Source of the DNA: Minisyncoccota bacterium
Lineage (GTDB): Bacteria; Patescibacteriota; Minisyncoccia; Phycocordibacterales; UBA1006
NCBI GenBank assembly: GCA_021734445.1
Contig: JAIPIY010000006.1
Coordinates: 1-36,355 of the forward strand
Reading direction: 5' to 3'
Length of the DNA: 36,355 nucleotides
Under the pieces are notes generated by a model that saw only the letters and a program-made list of their open reading frames with translations, made no database searches and was not told where the DNA came from. Made by a program: the position numbers and the translations under genes. Below are positions 23,974-32,119 of the stretch, piece after piece (the stretch's first letter is position 1; each line of letters begins with the position of its first letter).

Positions 23974-24369
23974 TTAATAGATATCCCCTTCTGGGTATTT
24001 TGTTCCTCGTTTCAAGAAATTGACTTCGGTGTCCTTAAGTTCAAATCTTTCAGTGAAATATTTTATGATAAAATCAGTGTCCATTCCGTTTTTACAGGTA
24101 TATGCATCAATACTAACAAACCCTCGTTTTGGAAATGTGTGAATACTGATGTGACTTTCTGCGATAACTACAAAGCCGCTCCAACCCCCTGGATCCTTGA
24201 TATGGTTTGACTCTGCCCAGAACACCTGCGGTTCTGACAATGTCGTCATGCCCAATTTTGCAGGCAAATCTGATAACGAGCCTAATACAAGATCTTTGTT
24301 ATTTAATAATGCCTCGCTTCCTCCGTAACCATCAATGGTTACGTGCTCTCCAAAATGTGATGTATTCAT
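23974..24369 (-). CDS. SpeD-like pyruvoyl-dependent decarboxylase (AdoMet decarboxylase family)
   Basis: A 131-residue self-cleaving proenzyme. The cleavage site is Glu71-Ser72 in 'IAESHISIHTFPKRGFVS'; Ser72 becomes the pyruvoyl group. His77 and Cys92 ('DAYTCKNG') match the processing and proton-donor residues of SpeD (His68 and Cys83 in the Thermotoga enzyme). Classical SpeD makes decarboxylated AdoMet for spermidine. However, the segment before the site has an unusual 'NHIKDPGGWSGFVV', and no spermidine synthase is nearby. SpeD homologues of CPR bacteria have been reported to be pyruvoyl-dependent ornithine or arginine decarboxylases, so this may be one. Its promoter is 6 bases from the ATG. 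Confidence 0.85.
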   Translation of the reverse strand: MNTSHFGEHVTIDGYGGSEALLNNKDLVLGSLSDLPAKLGMTTLSEPQVFWAESNHIKDPGGWSGFVVIAESHISIHTFPKRGFVSIDAYTCKNGMDTDFIIKYFTERFELKDTEVNFLKRGTKYPEGDIY

Positions 24370-24375
24370 ATATAT

Positions 24376-24404
24376 AATGTAACAAAAAAATGTTTTGAAT
24401 GCAA
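24376..24404 (-). promoter_or_regulatory. Promoter of the SpeD-like gene, close to the start codon
   Basis: On the minus strand: TTGCAT (24404-24399), a 17-base spacer and TACATT (24381-24376), then 6 bases to the ATG. The transcript would be leaderless or nearly so. The -35 lies just past the terminator of the next gene upstream. Confidence 0.65.
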
Positions 24405-24410
24405 AAAAAT

Positions 24411-24445
24411 AAAGGCCAGCCCTGCGGATGCAAAGCTAGCCTTTT
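24411..24445 (-). terminator. Intrinsic terminator after the exported beta-rich protein gene
   Basis: A hairpin with AAAGGC and GCCTTT ends and an internal GC-rich stem, followed on the minus strand by A and seven T. Confidence 0.85.
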
Positions 24446-24459
24446 TGTGAAAAAATCTA

Positions 24460-25092
24460 CTACTCAACCAAAAATCCAATTCCGATCATGAATGACCCCC
24501 TGTCAGCCAGCGGATCATATTGAGGCCAAGCTTGGATATATAATCCACCCTTTTTAGTTTCTCCTGTATATCGTAGAAACACTCCAATTGATGTAGATGG
24601 TTCGTCAGGAACAATAATTTGCCACCCCACCCCCATTTCGAGATTTATCCATCTTGATAGAGGAAAAGCAAACTCAGTCCATTGATAAACCCAACGATCA
24701 GAATTTGAAAATACAACTTGGGTGAACGAAAAAATATTTATCCCACGCTCAGATTCAATATCCAATGTCAGCTGGGGTGACCAGGCCTGGTATCCATCGG
24801 GATCAAGAATTCCCCCAACAGCAGGGGTAATTGAAATTTCTGATTCTTTACCTGAAAATGAGAAGGTTTTTCCCAAGTACAGACTTATCGATTTAGATGT
24901 TTCAAAATTCCATCGAACCTCTGCGGTAACGTATTTGCTGGTCAATACATACCAGAGTATTGGAGGTGCAATTTTCTCGTCTTTTTGAAATGGAACATCC
25001 ATCCAAAACGAGGCGTCATGCCCAATTTTTGTTTGCCCATACGCTACAAAAGCGCACAGACACATAATGTGTGTAAAAAACGCTTTTTTCAT
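24460..25092 (-). CDS. Hypothetical exported beta-rich protein
   Basis: The frame opens at 25320, but the ATG at 25092 starts a clear signal peptide ('MKKAFFTHIMCLCAFVAYGQ') and lies downstream of a good promoter, so 210 residues are preferred. The mature part is made of alternating polar/aromatic strands separated by Gly/Asp/Pro turns ('SISLYLGKTFSFSG', 'WINLEMGVGWQIIV', 'GVFLRYTGETKKGGLYIQAW') and ends 'GSFMIGIGFLVE'. This is the look of a small beta-barrel or beta-sandwich. I do not recognise a family. A barrel would be surprising in a lineage thought to lack an outer membrane. Single gene with its own terminator. Confidence 0.65.
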   Translation of the reverse strand: MKKAFFTHIMCLCAFVAYGQTKIGHDASFWMDVPFQKDEKIAPPILWYVLTSKYVTAEVRWNFETSKSISLYLGKTFSFSGKESEISITPAVGGILDPDGYQAWSPQLTLDIESERGINIFSFTQVVFSNSDRWVYQWTEFAFPLSRWINLEMGVGWQIIVPDEPSTSIGVFLRYTGETKKGGLYIQAWPQYDPLADRGSFMIGIGFLVE

Positions 25093-25147
25093 GGTAGGTC
25101 TTGGTTTTATCGTGAATGTAACAAGGTGCAATTCGGTATTGATAATA

Positions 25148-25176
25148 ACTATAGCAGAAAATAGTACGTTTGTCAA
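25148..25176 (-). promoter_or_regulatory. Promoter of the exported beta-rich protein gene
   Basis: On the minus strand: TTGACA (25176-25171), a 17-base spacer and TATAGT (25153-25148). It fires about 50 bases upstream of the ATG at 25092, which supports that start over the one at 25320. Confidence 0.85.
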
Positions 25177-25230
25177 AGATTTTCTTTTGTGCCCTGTTCT
25201 ATAGCAATCCCCATATGTATATAAAAAACC

Positions 25231-25259
25231 TTGACTTGATGATATATTATTTGTATTCT
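25231..25259 (+). promoter_or_regulatory. Promoter of the antiporter/ATP-grasp operon
   Basis: TTGACT (25231-25236), a 17-base spacer and TATTCT (25254-25259), about 30 bases before the antiporter ATG. Divergent from the promoter at 25148-25176. Confidence 0.7.
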
Positions 25260-25289
25260 GTACATGCTTTATAAATAATACAGAAAACC

Positions 25290-27455
25290 ATGGAGGTAAC
25301 CACCACATCCGTTTTTGCACTTTTTACTCTACTCACCGTATCATCCGGTGTTTTTTTGTTGGCTACACGATACAAAATACCGTACACGGTTCTCTTAGTT
25401 GCAGTTGGTATTATATTGGTATTTATTGCTCAACTACCTGGATTTGGATTTCTCAGTGAATTCCCATTGACCCCAGAATTATTGTTTTATGTATTTCTTC
25501 CTATTCTTTTGTTTGAATCTTCCTATAACATCAACATTACAAAATTAATGGAAAATATAAAACTCATATCCCTGTTGGCCGTTGTTGGTTTTTTTATTAC
25601 TGCATTTGCAATTGCTGGAATATTATATGGCGGTTCTCTTTTGGTGGGATTACCTATCCCCTTTTTTATTACATTATTATTCGGAGCTCTTATTGCATCA
25701 ACAGATCCTGTTGCTGTATTAGCATTATTCAAAGAATTCGGGGCGCCACGTAAGCTTTCTTTAATTTTTGAAGGAGAAAGCCTTTTTAATGATGGTACGG
25801 CTGTGGCATTGTTTATTATCATGCTTAGTATCATACAGTCGGGCTACCATGGTACTGAAACCATCATCCAAGGTGCCAGCACTTTTGTTATCATGATTGC
25901 GGGTGGAGTATTATTTGGTCTTGGTGTAGGTATTTTATTTACCTATCTTATTGAAAAAACAAAACAATATGAATTTGCCAGCATTACGGTAACCATAGCA
26001 ATGGCACATTTAACTTTTATTGCCAGCGAATTGATCAGTCAGCATCTTTTTATATTAGAAAAACCAATAATGATATCACCTATTATTGCAACCGTGGTAG
26101 CATCTTTGTTTGTTGGGAATTATGGCCGTGTAAAATTTTCCCCAAAATCAGAAGCATTCATTGAAAAATTTTGGGCACAATCTGCATTTTTGGCAAACTC
26201 TCTGGTTTTTCTTTTGATTGGTATGCTATTGGCAAACATGCGAAATCTTTCGGTCCATCTGTGGATTCCTATGCTTATTGCTCTGGTTGCTGTTATTATA
26301 GGGAGATGTATTGCAATATATCCTCTAGTATTTTTATTCAATAAAACTGAGGACGCTGACCCTCTTGCAAAAAAACAAATACCAAAATCTTGGCAACATT
26401 TATTGGCATGGGGATCTTTACGTGGGGCTTTGGCAATTACGCTGGTTCTTTTAATACCCGAAGACATGACCATCGCTGGATGGATATACACAGATTCGAT
26501 CCGTGATGTTTTATTGGCATTAACCGGAGGAACTATTACAGTTTCTTTGTTTATCCAAGCAACAACCATTCATCCCCTTATACGACGCTGGAATATTGAC
26601 ACTATGTCTGATATTGAAAAAATTGAATATGATGAAAGCCGTGCTCTGATTCATGCCCGAGTATTAAGTCAGCTCATAAAAGCTCATGCAAAAGGATACA
26701 TCAACAATGAAACTTTTATAAAATTAAAAGAAAAACACGCAAAAGCCTTTACTCTGTGGTGTAACAAAAGAAAAGAAGATACGCGGTCTCTCTATCAGGG
26801 CGATACACTGGCCACACGAGTACTTCGCATGCATGCAATCGGTATCGAAAAATTAAGATTAAAAGAGCTTTATACATACGAAGAAGTCACAGAAAAAGTA
26901 TATAAAAGACTAGGGGCAAAATTAGATGTACAATTGCAAAGTCTTGAATTGGGAACCGTACCCCAAGATACTTCTTCGGAAAAAAATACATTAGATATTT
27001 TTGAAAAAATATCAGATTGGGTACACGCATGGATTACACCATCTTATAAAGAATCTATTCAAAATCAATATTTATATTATCGAGCTCAATCTATTATATC
27101 TCGTCGTGCAATCAAAGAATTAAAAACTCTTGCAGATACCAGTGATCTTTCTCAATCAGGAATATGTGAAACAAATATGAACATATTTGATGAACAGGCA
27201 CTAAAAAAAGTCACCGATGTATATTCTGAATTCAAGCAACAATCAATACTAAAAATGAACAAAGTGGCAGACACTCACCCTGATATTATTAATATACTCA
27301 ATGAACATCTTGCTCAAAAGGGATTATTTAAAATCGAAGAAAGAATTGTAGAAGAATTATTAAGAAAAGAAATTATCAGTCCTAAATTAGGAATTATTCT
27401 CAAGCAAGAATTGGCAAAAGAAAATAATGTAGAACACCTTACCCTGCATTCGTAA
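25290..27455 (+). CDS. Na+/H+ antiporter, CPA1 (NhaP/NHE-like) family
   Basis: 721 residues. About twelve membrane helices (1-~435) contain the CPA1 core: 'LIASTDPVAVLALFKEFG' (Asp139) and 'FEGESLFNDGTAVALF' with Asn167-Asp168, the cation-binding ND pair of electroneutral exchangers, plus 'WGSLRGALAITLVLLIP' near ~380. A ~290-residue cytoplasmic tail, charged and helical, follows; long tails in this family are regulatory. It exchanges Na+ (or K+) for H+ and controls pH and salt. A GGAGGT lies directly at the ATG (25292-25297) but cannot serve it, and no later start codon is well placed. First gene of an operon with two ATP-grasp ligases. Confidence 0.9.
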   Translation: MEVTTTSVFALFTLLTVSSGVFLLATRYKIPYTVLLVAVGIILVFIAQLPGFGFLSEFPLTPELLFYVFLPILLFESSYNINITKLMENIKLISLLAVVGFFITAFAIAGILYGGSLLVGLPIPFFITLLFGALIASTDPVAVLALFKEFGAPRKLSLIFEGESLFNDGTAVALFIIMLSIIQSGYHGTETIIQGASTFVIMIAGGVLFGLGVGILFTYLIEKTKQYEFASITVTIAMAHLTFIASELISQHLFILEKPIMISPIIATVVASLFVGNYGRVKFSPKSEAFIEKFWAQSAFLANSLVFLLIGMLLANMRNLSVHLWIPMLIALVAVIIGRCIAIYPLVFLFNKTEDADPLAKKQIPKSWQHLLAWGSLRGALAITLVLLIPEDMTIAGWIYTDSIRDVLLALTGGTITVSLFIQATTIHPLIRRWNIDTMSDIEKIEYDESRALIHARVLSQLIKAHAKGYINNETFIKLKEKHAKAFTLWCNKRKEDTRSLYQGDTLATRVLRMHAIGIEKLRLKELYTYEEVTEKVYKRLGAKLDVQLQSLELGTVPQDTSSEKNTLDIFEKISDWVHAWITPSYKESIQNQYLYYRAQSIISRRAIKELKTLADTSDLSQSGICETNMNIFDEQALKKVTDVYSEFKQQSILKMNKVADTHPDIINILNEHLAQKGLFKIEERIVEELLRKEIISPKLGIILKQELAKENNVEHLTLHS

Positions 27456-27460
27456 TTTAT

Positions 27461-28744
27461 ATGAAGAAAAAAAATACAATAATTATTGTTGGTGTTCCAA
27501 CAAAAGAAACAATCTCTAAAATGAGTGTCTTTAAAAAAGAGTATCTTAAAAAAGGTAGTCAATATAAATTTTTACTTCTTCATAATAAACCTGTAACCGA
27601 AAACCGGTTAACTGATTTGTCTTCCTTTTTTGATTTTATACATGAAGTAAATTTTGATTCTGCTCATGCTATTATTACCACCTTGTTACCCTATCAAAAT
27701 AATTTATGTGGTATTAGCTCTCTGGGGGCTGAAGCAGCTATTCCGTTGTTGCGAAAAGTAATCCCCCATGTTCCGTATTTGAAAACCCCCACAACAGAAT
27801 CTTTAGAGTGGGCAACTGACAAAATATTAATGCGAAAACGTTTTCGTTCGTATAATAAAACCATAGGTCCCAGATATCAAATTATTCAAGAAATCACACG
27901 AGATACTATTGAAAATTTAGAACAAAAAATCGGATATCCAATGATTATTAAACCTGCCAATCTTGCTTCAAGTATGCTGGTATCAATTGCATATCATCGA
28001 GAAGAATTAGAAAAGACGTTGAAAAAGGTATCTAAAAAAATTACTAAAATCTATAGAGATTCCGACCGAAAGGAGCAACCAAGAATATTAGTAGAGCAAT
28101 ACCTAGATGGTGAAGAATTTTCTGTTGATGCATACGCGAACAACGAAGGAAAAATATATTTTTGTCCTATTGTACAAATTAAAAAAGCATCCTCTATTGG
28201 TATAGATGATTTTTTTCACTATATGCGAATTACCCCATATCATTTGAATACCATAGATCTACACGCTTCGCACAAAGTTGCTTCCGAAGCTATCCATGCT
28301 TTGGGATTAAGAAATTCATCTGCACATATCGAAATGATAAAAACAGAGTCTGGATGGAAGATTGTAGAAATAGGTGCACGTCTGGGTGGATACAGAGACG
28401 CAATGTATTCTCGTGCATACAACCTTGAGCACATTCACAATGATTTACGGAATAGATTAGGGTTGAAACCTGTTATCTCAAAAAAATACAATGGCTATAC
28501 TGCAGTATTTGAAATTTTTGGTCGTAAAGAAGGTGTTATCCAAAAAATACTTGGACTTAAAAAAATAAAACTATTAGAATCATTCCACTCTTTGAATATG
28601 CGTAAAAAAGCTGGCGATAAAAACACTTTTGCTAAAAATGGAGGAAAACCTGTATTATCGGCACAGCTGTTTAATAACGACAAATCAAGATTATTGGCTG
28701 ATATTCGTCGATTAGAATCGTATCTACAGATAATCATTCATTAA
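27461..28744 (+). CDS. ATP-grasp ligase (biotin-carboxylase/L-amino-acid-ligase-like)
   Basis: 427 residues with an N-terminal Rossmann-like domain (~1-110) and an ATP-grasp core (~120-320). The core has 'DKILMRKRF', 'IGYPMIIKPANLASSMLVSI' with an ATP-binding Lys, 'ILVEQYLDGEEFSVDAYA', and the metal-binding 'IEMIKTESGWKIVEIGARLG'. The core order is that of carboxylate-amine ligases (PurK/CarB-like and dipeptide ligases such as BacD), which activate a carboxylate as acyl phosphate and join it to an amine. No specificity is visible. It starts 5 bases after the antiporter and ends 1 base before a second ATP-grasp gene, with no Shine-Dalgarno sequence. Confidence 0.85.
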   Translation: MKKKNTIIIVGVPTKETISKMSVFKKEYLKKGSQYKFLLLHNKPVTENRLTDLSSFFDFIHEVNFDSAHAIITTLLPYQNNLCGISSLGAEAAIPLLRKVIPHVPYLKTPTTESLEWATDKILMRKRFRSYNKTIGPRYQIIQEITRDTIENLEQKIGYPMIIKPANLASSMLVSIAYHREELEKTLKKVSKKITKIYRDSDRKEQPRILVEQYLDGEEFSVDAYANNEGKIYFCPIVQIKKASSIGIDDFFHYMRITPYHLNTIDLHASHKVASEAIHALGLRNSSAHIEMIKTESGWKIVEIGARLGGYRDAMYSRAYNLEHIHNDLRNRLGLKPVISKKYNGYTAVFEIFGRKEGVIQKILGLKKIKLLESFHSLNMRKKAGDKNTFAKNGGKPVLSAQLFNNDKSRLLADIRRLESYLQIIIH

Positions 28745-28745
28745 T

Positions 28746-29621
28746 ATGAAATCAAACACCTATATCATAAATCCGACACCTGCATTCAAGAAATTTCCAC
28801 AATTTTTCAATGGTGCATCTTGCCAGTCTATCCAATCTCACCAGTGTGTTATTATCGCAAAACAAGGTGATGTGCGTATGTTCCACAAAGGACAACAATT
28901 GGATTTTCAGAATTCTATGATTTTTATCAGAGGTCGAGGTGAAAAAACAAAAGATACTTTTTTCTTGTCGATACTTACTGAATTTTTCTATCAAAACAAA
29001 ATACCTACGTCGGGAATTGTAAACCGATACCACACTTATGCTTCGGAAAAATTAACTCAAATGATCAAATTTGGAATACATAATATACCTATACCAAAAT
29101 CAATTATCATAAAACCCGAAGCAATCCAAAAAAACAAACAGCTCATTTTACAAGAAATGAGTTTTCCGTGTGTTTTAAAAAGCCGAGGAGCGAATGGTAG
29201 AACTGTCTGGAAAATAGACTCATTTCATGAATTACGGGAAAAAATAAAATTTATCACAGAAGAAGTTGTTTTATTGCAAGAATATATAGAAAATGCGTTT
29301 GATATACGTACACTTGTGTTTGGGAAAAATATCATTGGTAGCATGAAAAGATCATCTGACGGATTTTTGAATAATATATCCCAGGGTGGAAAAGGAAGCC
29401 CTATCAAAATAACAAAAAAAGAATCAATCATCGCAATCAAAGCAAACACTATTGCAGAAACTGGTTTTGGTGGTGTAGATATCATTAGATCCAAACGAGG
29501 CCCTGTCATCATCGAAGTAAACAGAAAGCCAGGAATTACTGGGAAATTTGGTTTTATAAAAACAACAGGAATTAATGTTCCAGAAAAAATAGCCGAAATT
29601 ATAGCAAAGAAAAAATTTTAA
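28746..29621 (+). CDS. RimK-like ATP-grasp ligase
   Basis: 291 residues. The N-terminal domain (~1-95) is unlike its neighbour. The ATP-grasp core (~100-285) has 'EKLTQMIKFGIHNIPIPKSI', 'MSFPCVLKSRGANGRTVW', 'VLLQEYIENAFDIRTLVFG', 'GSMKRSSDGFLNNISQGGKG' and 'GGVDIIRSKRGPVIIEVNRKPGI'. This is the RimK/glutathione-synthetase type, where EVN binds Mg2+. RimK relatives add glutamate or other amino acids to proteins or small molecules. It is translated 1 base after the first ATP-grasp gene, so the two may act in sequence on one product. Its stop abuts the stop of a convergent gene (29622). Confidence 0.87.
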   Translation: MKSNTYIINPTPAFKKFPQFFNGASCQSIQSHQCVIIAKQGDVRMFHKGQQLDFQNSMIFIRGRGEKTKDTFFLSILTEFFYQNKIPTSGIVNRYHTYASEKLTQMIKFGIHNIPIPKSIIIKPEAIQKNKQLILQEMSFPCVLKSRGANGRTVWKIDSFHELREKIKFITEEVVLLQEYIENAFDIRTLVFGKNIIGSMKRSSDGFLNNISQGGKGSPIKITKKESIIAIKANTIAETGFGGVDIIRSKRGPVIIEVNRKPGITGKFGFIKTTGINVPEKIAEIIAKKKF

Positions 29622-30092
29622 TTATTTCCCTTCGTCCATGAGTCGTTCTGACTCTGCGATTTCTTCTGCGGTAAAGATATTATCCGCAAGTAATTCAAAT
29701 GTATTAGTAACGCCATTCGCAGAGACGGTATACGTACCAGCGGATAATCCATCAATATCCAAAGAAACTCTTTCCGTAAAGGGAGAAACAACCTGTGCAC
29801 ACATGACATCTTGTGGTTTTGCGGTATGCAATGAAATAGAGAATAATGATTCTATTTTGTTTACTTCGATAAGATCAATTACAGAACATGAATCTTGTAT
29901 ATCACCACGAACAACAGCAACTGCACCCACGGGAAAAGATTCTTGCATTTCGATATCCACGGTTCGAATACGTGCCAATGATCTTTCAATATCAACCCGA
30001 GGAGCTCGCAACAATGAAGTAACTAAAATGACCCCTAAAAAAACAAGAGCAATCCCCAAAAGGCCAACTAATATGTATTTACCATTTTCCAT
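29622..30092 (-). CDS. Hypothetical anchored extracytoplasmic protein
   Basis: 156 residues: one membrane anchor (~5-28) and an outside domain with Cys69 ('IQDSCSVIDLIEV') and Cys98 ('DVMCAQVVSPFTERVSLDI'), then 'GLSAGTYTVSANGVTNTFEL'. I recall this Cys-x(28)-Cys plus 'G-T-Y-T-V-x-x-N-G' layout from exported domains in several bacterial phyla, with the Cys pair probably forming a disulfide, but no function is known to me. It starts 2 bases after the polytopic membrane gene, as the last member of a three-gene unit. It is convergent with, and directly abuts, the RimK-like gene. Confidence 0.72.
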   Translation of the reverse strand: MENGKYILVGLLGIALVFLGVILVTSLLRAPRVDIERSLARIRTVDIEMQESFPVGAVAVVRGDIQDSCSVIDLIEVNKIESLFSISLHTAKPQDVMCAQVVSPFTERVSLDIDGLSAGTYTVSANGVTNTFELLADNIFTAEEIAESERLMDEGK

Positions 30093-30094
30093 AA

Positions 30095-31099
30095 TTATTT
30101 TTGCTCAAAAAATCTTTTATCATAATAATCAACAATCTTATTTATCAGTATACCACAAAAAATCAGGACGACATAACAACTCATGATTACCACATAGGGC
30201 GCCTGTAAACGAGGCACATAATCAATAAACGTAATCGTAACCCAAGAAACAATAGAAATGGAACCTGAAATCATGGCATACGTTTTCCATCTTCCTGATA
30301 AAAAATTTCCCGATCGAATTTCAGCAAGAATTTTTCTGGTCAGTGGACCAGCTAAAAACACACCATTGATAATCAATATACTGACGACAGTCTGAGCCAC
30401 AAAAAACCGTGTTGAAAATTCTAATGCTTGCCCGAATACCAAAGCTACGCTGAGAAAATCAAGACCTAATCCAATAAAAATAATTTTACTGATCGAGGGA
30501 AAAAATGGAAATAGATACAATTGTTTTACTATTGACCGGCGAGTAGACAAAACCAAAAAATCTAATGTTAATACGGTACCTACGGTAAAAATAGAATGAA
30601 ATCCGTGGAAATAGAAAAATATTTGTTCGGCACTAAATAATGAACCTGTCCATGCATACACGCTGATTAAAAATGAAACCAAAAGAAATTGAAACAAAAG
30701 AATCCAAGGTAGCATCTTTTCAAAAATATTTTTATACCAGCCATACAAAACCAAAGAAACAGCAGAAAAGAATATCCAAACAATATTCCAGGGAATAGTC
30801 ATGTAAAAAGCTTTGGCATATTCTTCACCCGTAGGAAACAAAGTAATCCCCTCGTGGGCCAAGGCAGGCCAGGTGCTCCATAATACTAACCATCCAACAC
30901 CAGCTAATACGCAGGCAATCAAAGACCCAAAAAACAAACGGTGTCCCGCCCATTCCAAAGTTTCTTTCTTTTCTCTATCGACAGTACGAAAACGTGCGAC
31001 CAACAAAAACACAAAACCCCATAATGACATTCCACCCGCTAGTGCAAGCCCAACTTGTCGGATAAAAGATGCAATTTCATATATATCAATTCCCGTCAT
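30095..31099 (-). CDS. Hypothetical polytopic membrane protein
   Basis: From the ATG at 31099 ('MTGIDIYEIASF') it has 334 residues; a TTG at 31123 would overlap the upstream gene. About nine hydrophobic helices. Several His lie within or next to helices ('GHRLFFGSLIA', 'FYFHGFHSIFTVGTVLTLDFL'), which could bind heme or copper as in cytochrome- or CopD-like proteins, but I cannot assign a family. It is sandwiched between a small two-helix protein (7 bases) and an anchored extracytoplasmic protein (2 bases), so the three probably form a membrane complex. Confidence 0.72.
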   Translation of the reverse strand: MTGIDIYEIASFIRQVGLALAGGMSLWGFVFLLVARFRTVDREKKETLEWAGHRLFFGSLIACVLAGVGWLVLWSTWPALAHEGITLFPTGEEYAKAFYMTIPWNIVWIFFSAVSLVLYGWYKNIFEKMLPWILLFQFLLVSFLISVYAWTGSLFSAEQIFFYFHGFHSIFTVGTVLTLDFLVLSTRRSIVKQLYLFPFFPSISKIIFIGLGLDFLSVALVFGQALEFSTRFFVAQTVVSILIINGVFLAGPLTRKILAEIRSGNFLSGRWKTYAMISGSISIVSWVTITFIDYVPRLQAPYVVIMSCYVVLIFCGILINKIVDYYDKRFFEQK

Positions 31100-31106
31100 A
31101 TCAATA

Positions 31107-31295
31107 TTATGCGTAACGCACAAAAGCTATTACTCCTAATCCATAAAATACTTTTGCAAAATTCCACACAGTAAAATCCTGTGTCACATACAAAACATAT
31201 ACACTGATTAACATACACAATCCCGATAGTGCAAACAAAATTTCAGTACCGTGCCAGTCATGTGATTTTTTTTCTTGTATTTTTTGTGTGCCCAT
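31107..31295 (-). CDS. Hypothetical small two-helix membrane protein
   Basis: From the ATG at 31295 ('MGTQKIQEKKSHDW') it has 62 residues; the frame opens at 31319. Two hydrophobic segments (~18-36 and ~44-58) follow a charged N-terminus. Its promoter region is divergent with the DnaQ-like gene: TATACC (31306-31301) and TATACT (31313-31308) are candidate -10 boxes 5 and 12 bases from the ATG. First gene of the membrane trio. Confidence 0.6.
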   Translation of the reverse strand: MGTQKIQEKKSHDWHGTEILFALSGLCMLISVYVLYVTQDFTVWNFAKVFYGLGVIAFVRYA

Positions 31296-31317
31296 ATGAT
31301 GGTATACAGTATATAAC

Positions 31318-31345
31318 ATGACAACAAAAAAAACTATGCTACACT
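31318..31345 (+). promoter_or_regulatory. Promoter of the DnaQ-like gene, close to the start codon
   Basis: ATGACA (31318-31323), a 16-base spacer and TACACT (31340-31345) with a TG one base upstream (extended -10). Six bases separate it from the ATG at 31352. Confidence 0.65.
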
Positions 31346-31351
31346 ATGTAT

Positions 31352-32068
31352 ATGAATATAATATTTTTTGACACCGAAACAACAGGAAACGAATCTCATG
31401 ATAGATTGTGCCAGATTGCATATAAAAATAATTCTGAGACTGTTTCAGAGCTTTTTTTACCTCCTATTCCTATTTCTATTGAATCTATGGCTGTGCATCA
31501 TATCACGCAAAAAATGGTTACAGATAAACCTCTATTTATAGAAAGCCCCCTATATACAAACATCAAAGAAACCTTTGAATCCGATACATCGATATTAGTG
31601 GCACATAACGCACAGTTTGATATTGCAATGATTGCAAAAGAAGATATTCATCCAAAACATGTTATTTGCACCTTGCGGGTTGCCCGACATTTGGATACCG
31701 AAGGCATCATACCCAGCTATCGATTACAGTATTTACGATACTATTTGGGTATCGAAATAGAAGCTATTGCACACGATGCATTAGGTGATGTGTTGGTTTT
31801 AGAACAATTATTTTCACGATTATTAAAAAAAGTACAAGAAAAATATTCGTACACGGAAGAACAGGCGCTGGAGTTTATGCAAGAAGTTTCTTCACAACCT
31901 TCGCTATTGCACACTATGCCATTTGGAAAACATAAAGATAAAAAAATAAAGGATCTTGCAATAGAAGACCCTGGATATCTCACATGGTTATTGAATCAAA
32001 AAAAAGAACAGTCTGTTGATGGGGACGAAGATTGGATTTATACTTTGGAATATTATACAAAAAAATAA
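31352..32068 (+). CDS. DnaQ/ExoX-like 3'-5' exonuclease with C-terminal DUF3820-type domain
   Basis: The ATG at 31352 gives 238 residues starting 'MNIIFFDTETTGN'; an ATG at 31346 is also open. The DEDDh exonuclease motifs are ExoI 'FFDTETTG', ExoII 'ILVAHNAQFDIAM' and ExoIII 'AHDALGDVLVLEQLF' (His and Asp). The C-terminal ~55 residues ('MPFGKHKDKKIKDLAIEDPG', then 'YLTWLL') form the small DUF3820 domain found beside such nucleases. It trims single-stranded DNA 3' ends in repair or proofreading. A polymerase epsilon role is possible, but the extra domain fits a stand-alone nuclease better. Single gene with its own promoter. Confidence 0.88.
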   Translation: MNIIFFDTETTGNESHDRLCQIAYKNNSETVSELFLPPIPISIESMAVHHITQKMVTDKPLFIESPLYTNIKETFESDTSILVAHNAQFDIAMIAKEDIHPKHVICTLRVARHLDTEGIIPSYRLQYLRYYLGIEIEAIAHDALGDVLVLEQLFSRLLKKVQEKYSYTEEQALEFMQEVSSQPSLLHTMPFGKHKDKKIKDLAIEDPGYLTWLLNQKKEQSVDGDEDWIYTLEYYTKK

Positions 32069-32100
32069 CCTTCATCCTTGCCGAAACAAGAATGAAGGTT
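32067..32100 (-). terminator. Intrinsic terminator after the small membrane protein gene
   Basis: A 14-base-arm hairpin with a 6-base loop and one mismatch, followed on the minus strand by A and seven T. It overlaps the stop codon of the convergent DnaQ-like gene. A second smaller hairpin (32102-32116) lies directly before it. Confidence 0.85.
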
Positions 32101-32119
32101 AACCCTGAAATGCAGGGAC

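Noticed and set aside
25292-25297. Strong Shine-Dalgarno (GGAGGT) at the antiporter start
   Set aside because: It overlaps the ATG itself, and no in-frame start codon lies at a suitable distance downstream, so it looks coincidental.
25093-25320. 76-residue N-terminal extension of the exported protein
   Set aside because: It would start upstream of the promoter at 25148-25176 and overlap the antiporter start; the ATG at 25092 begins a signal peptide.
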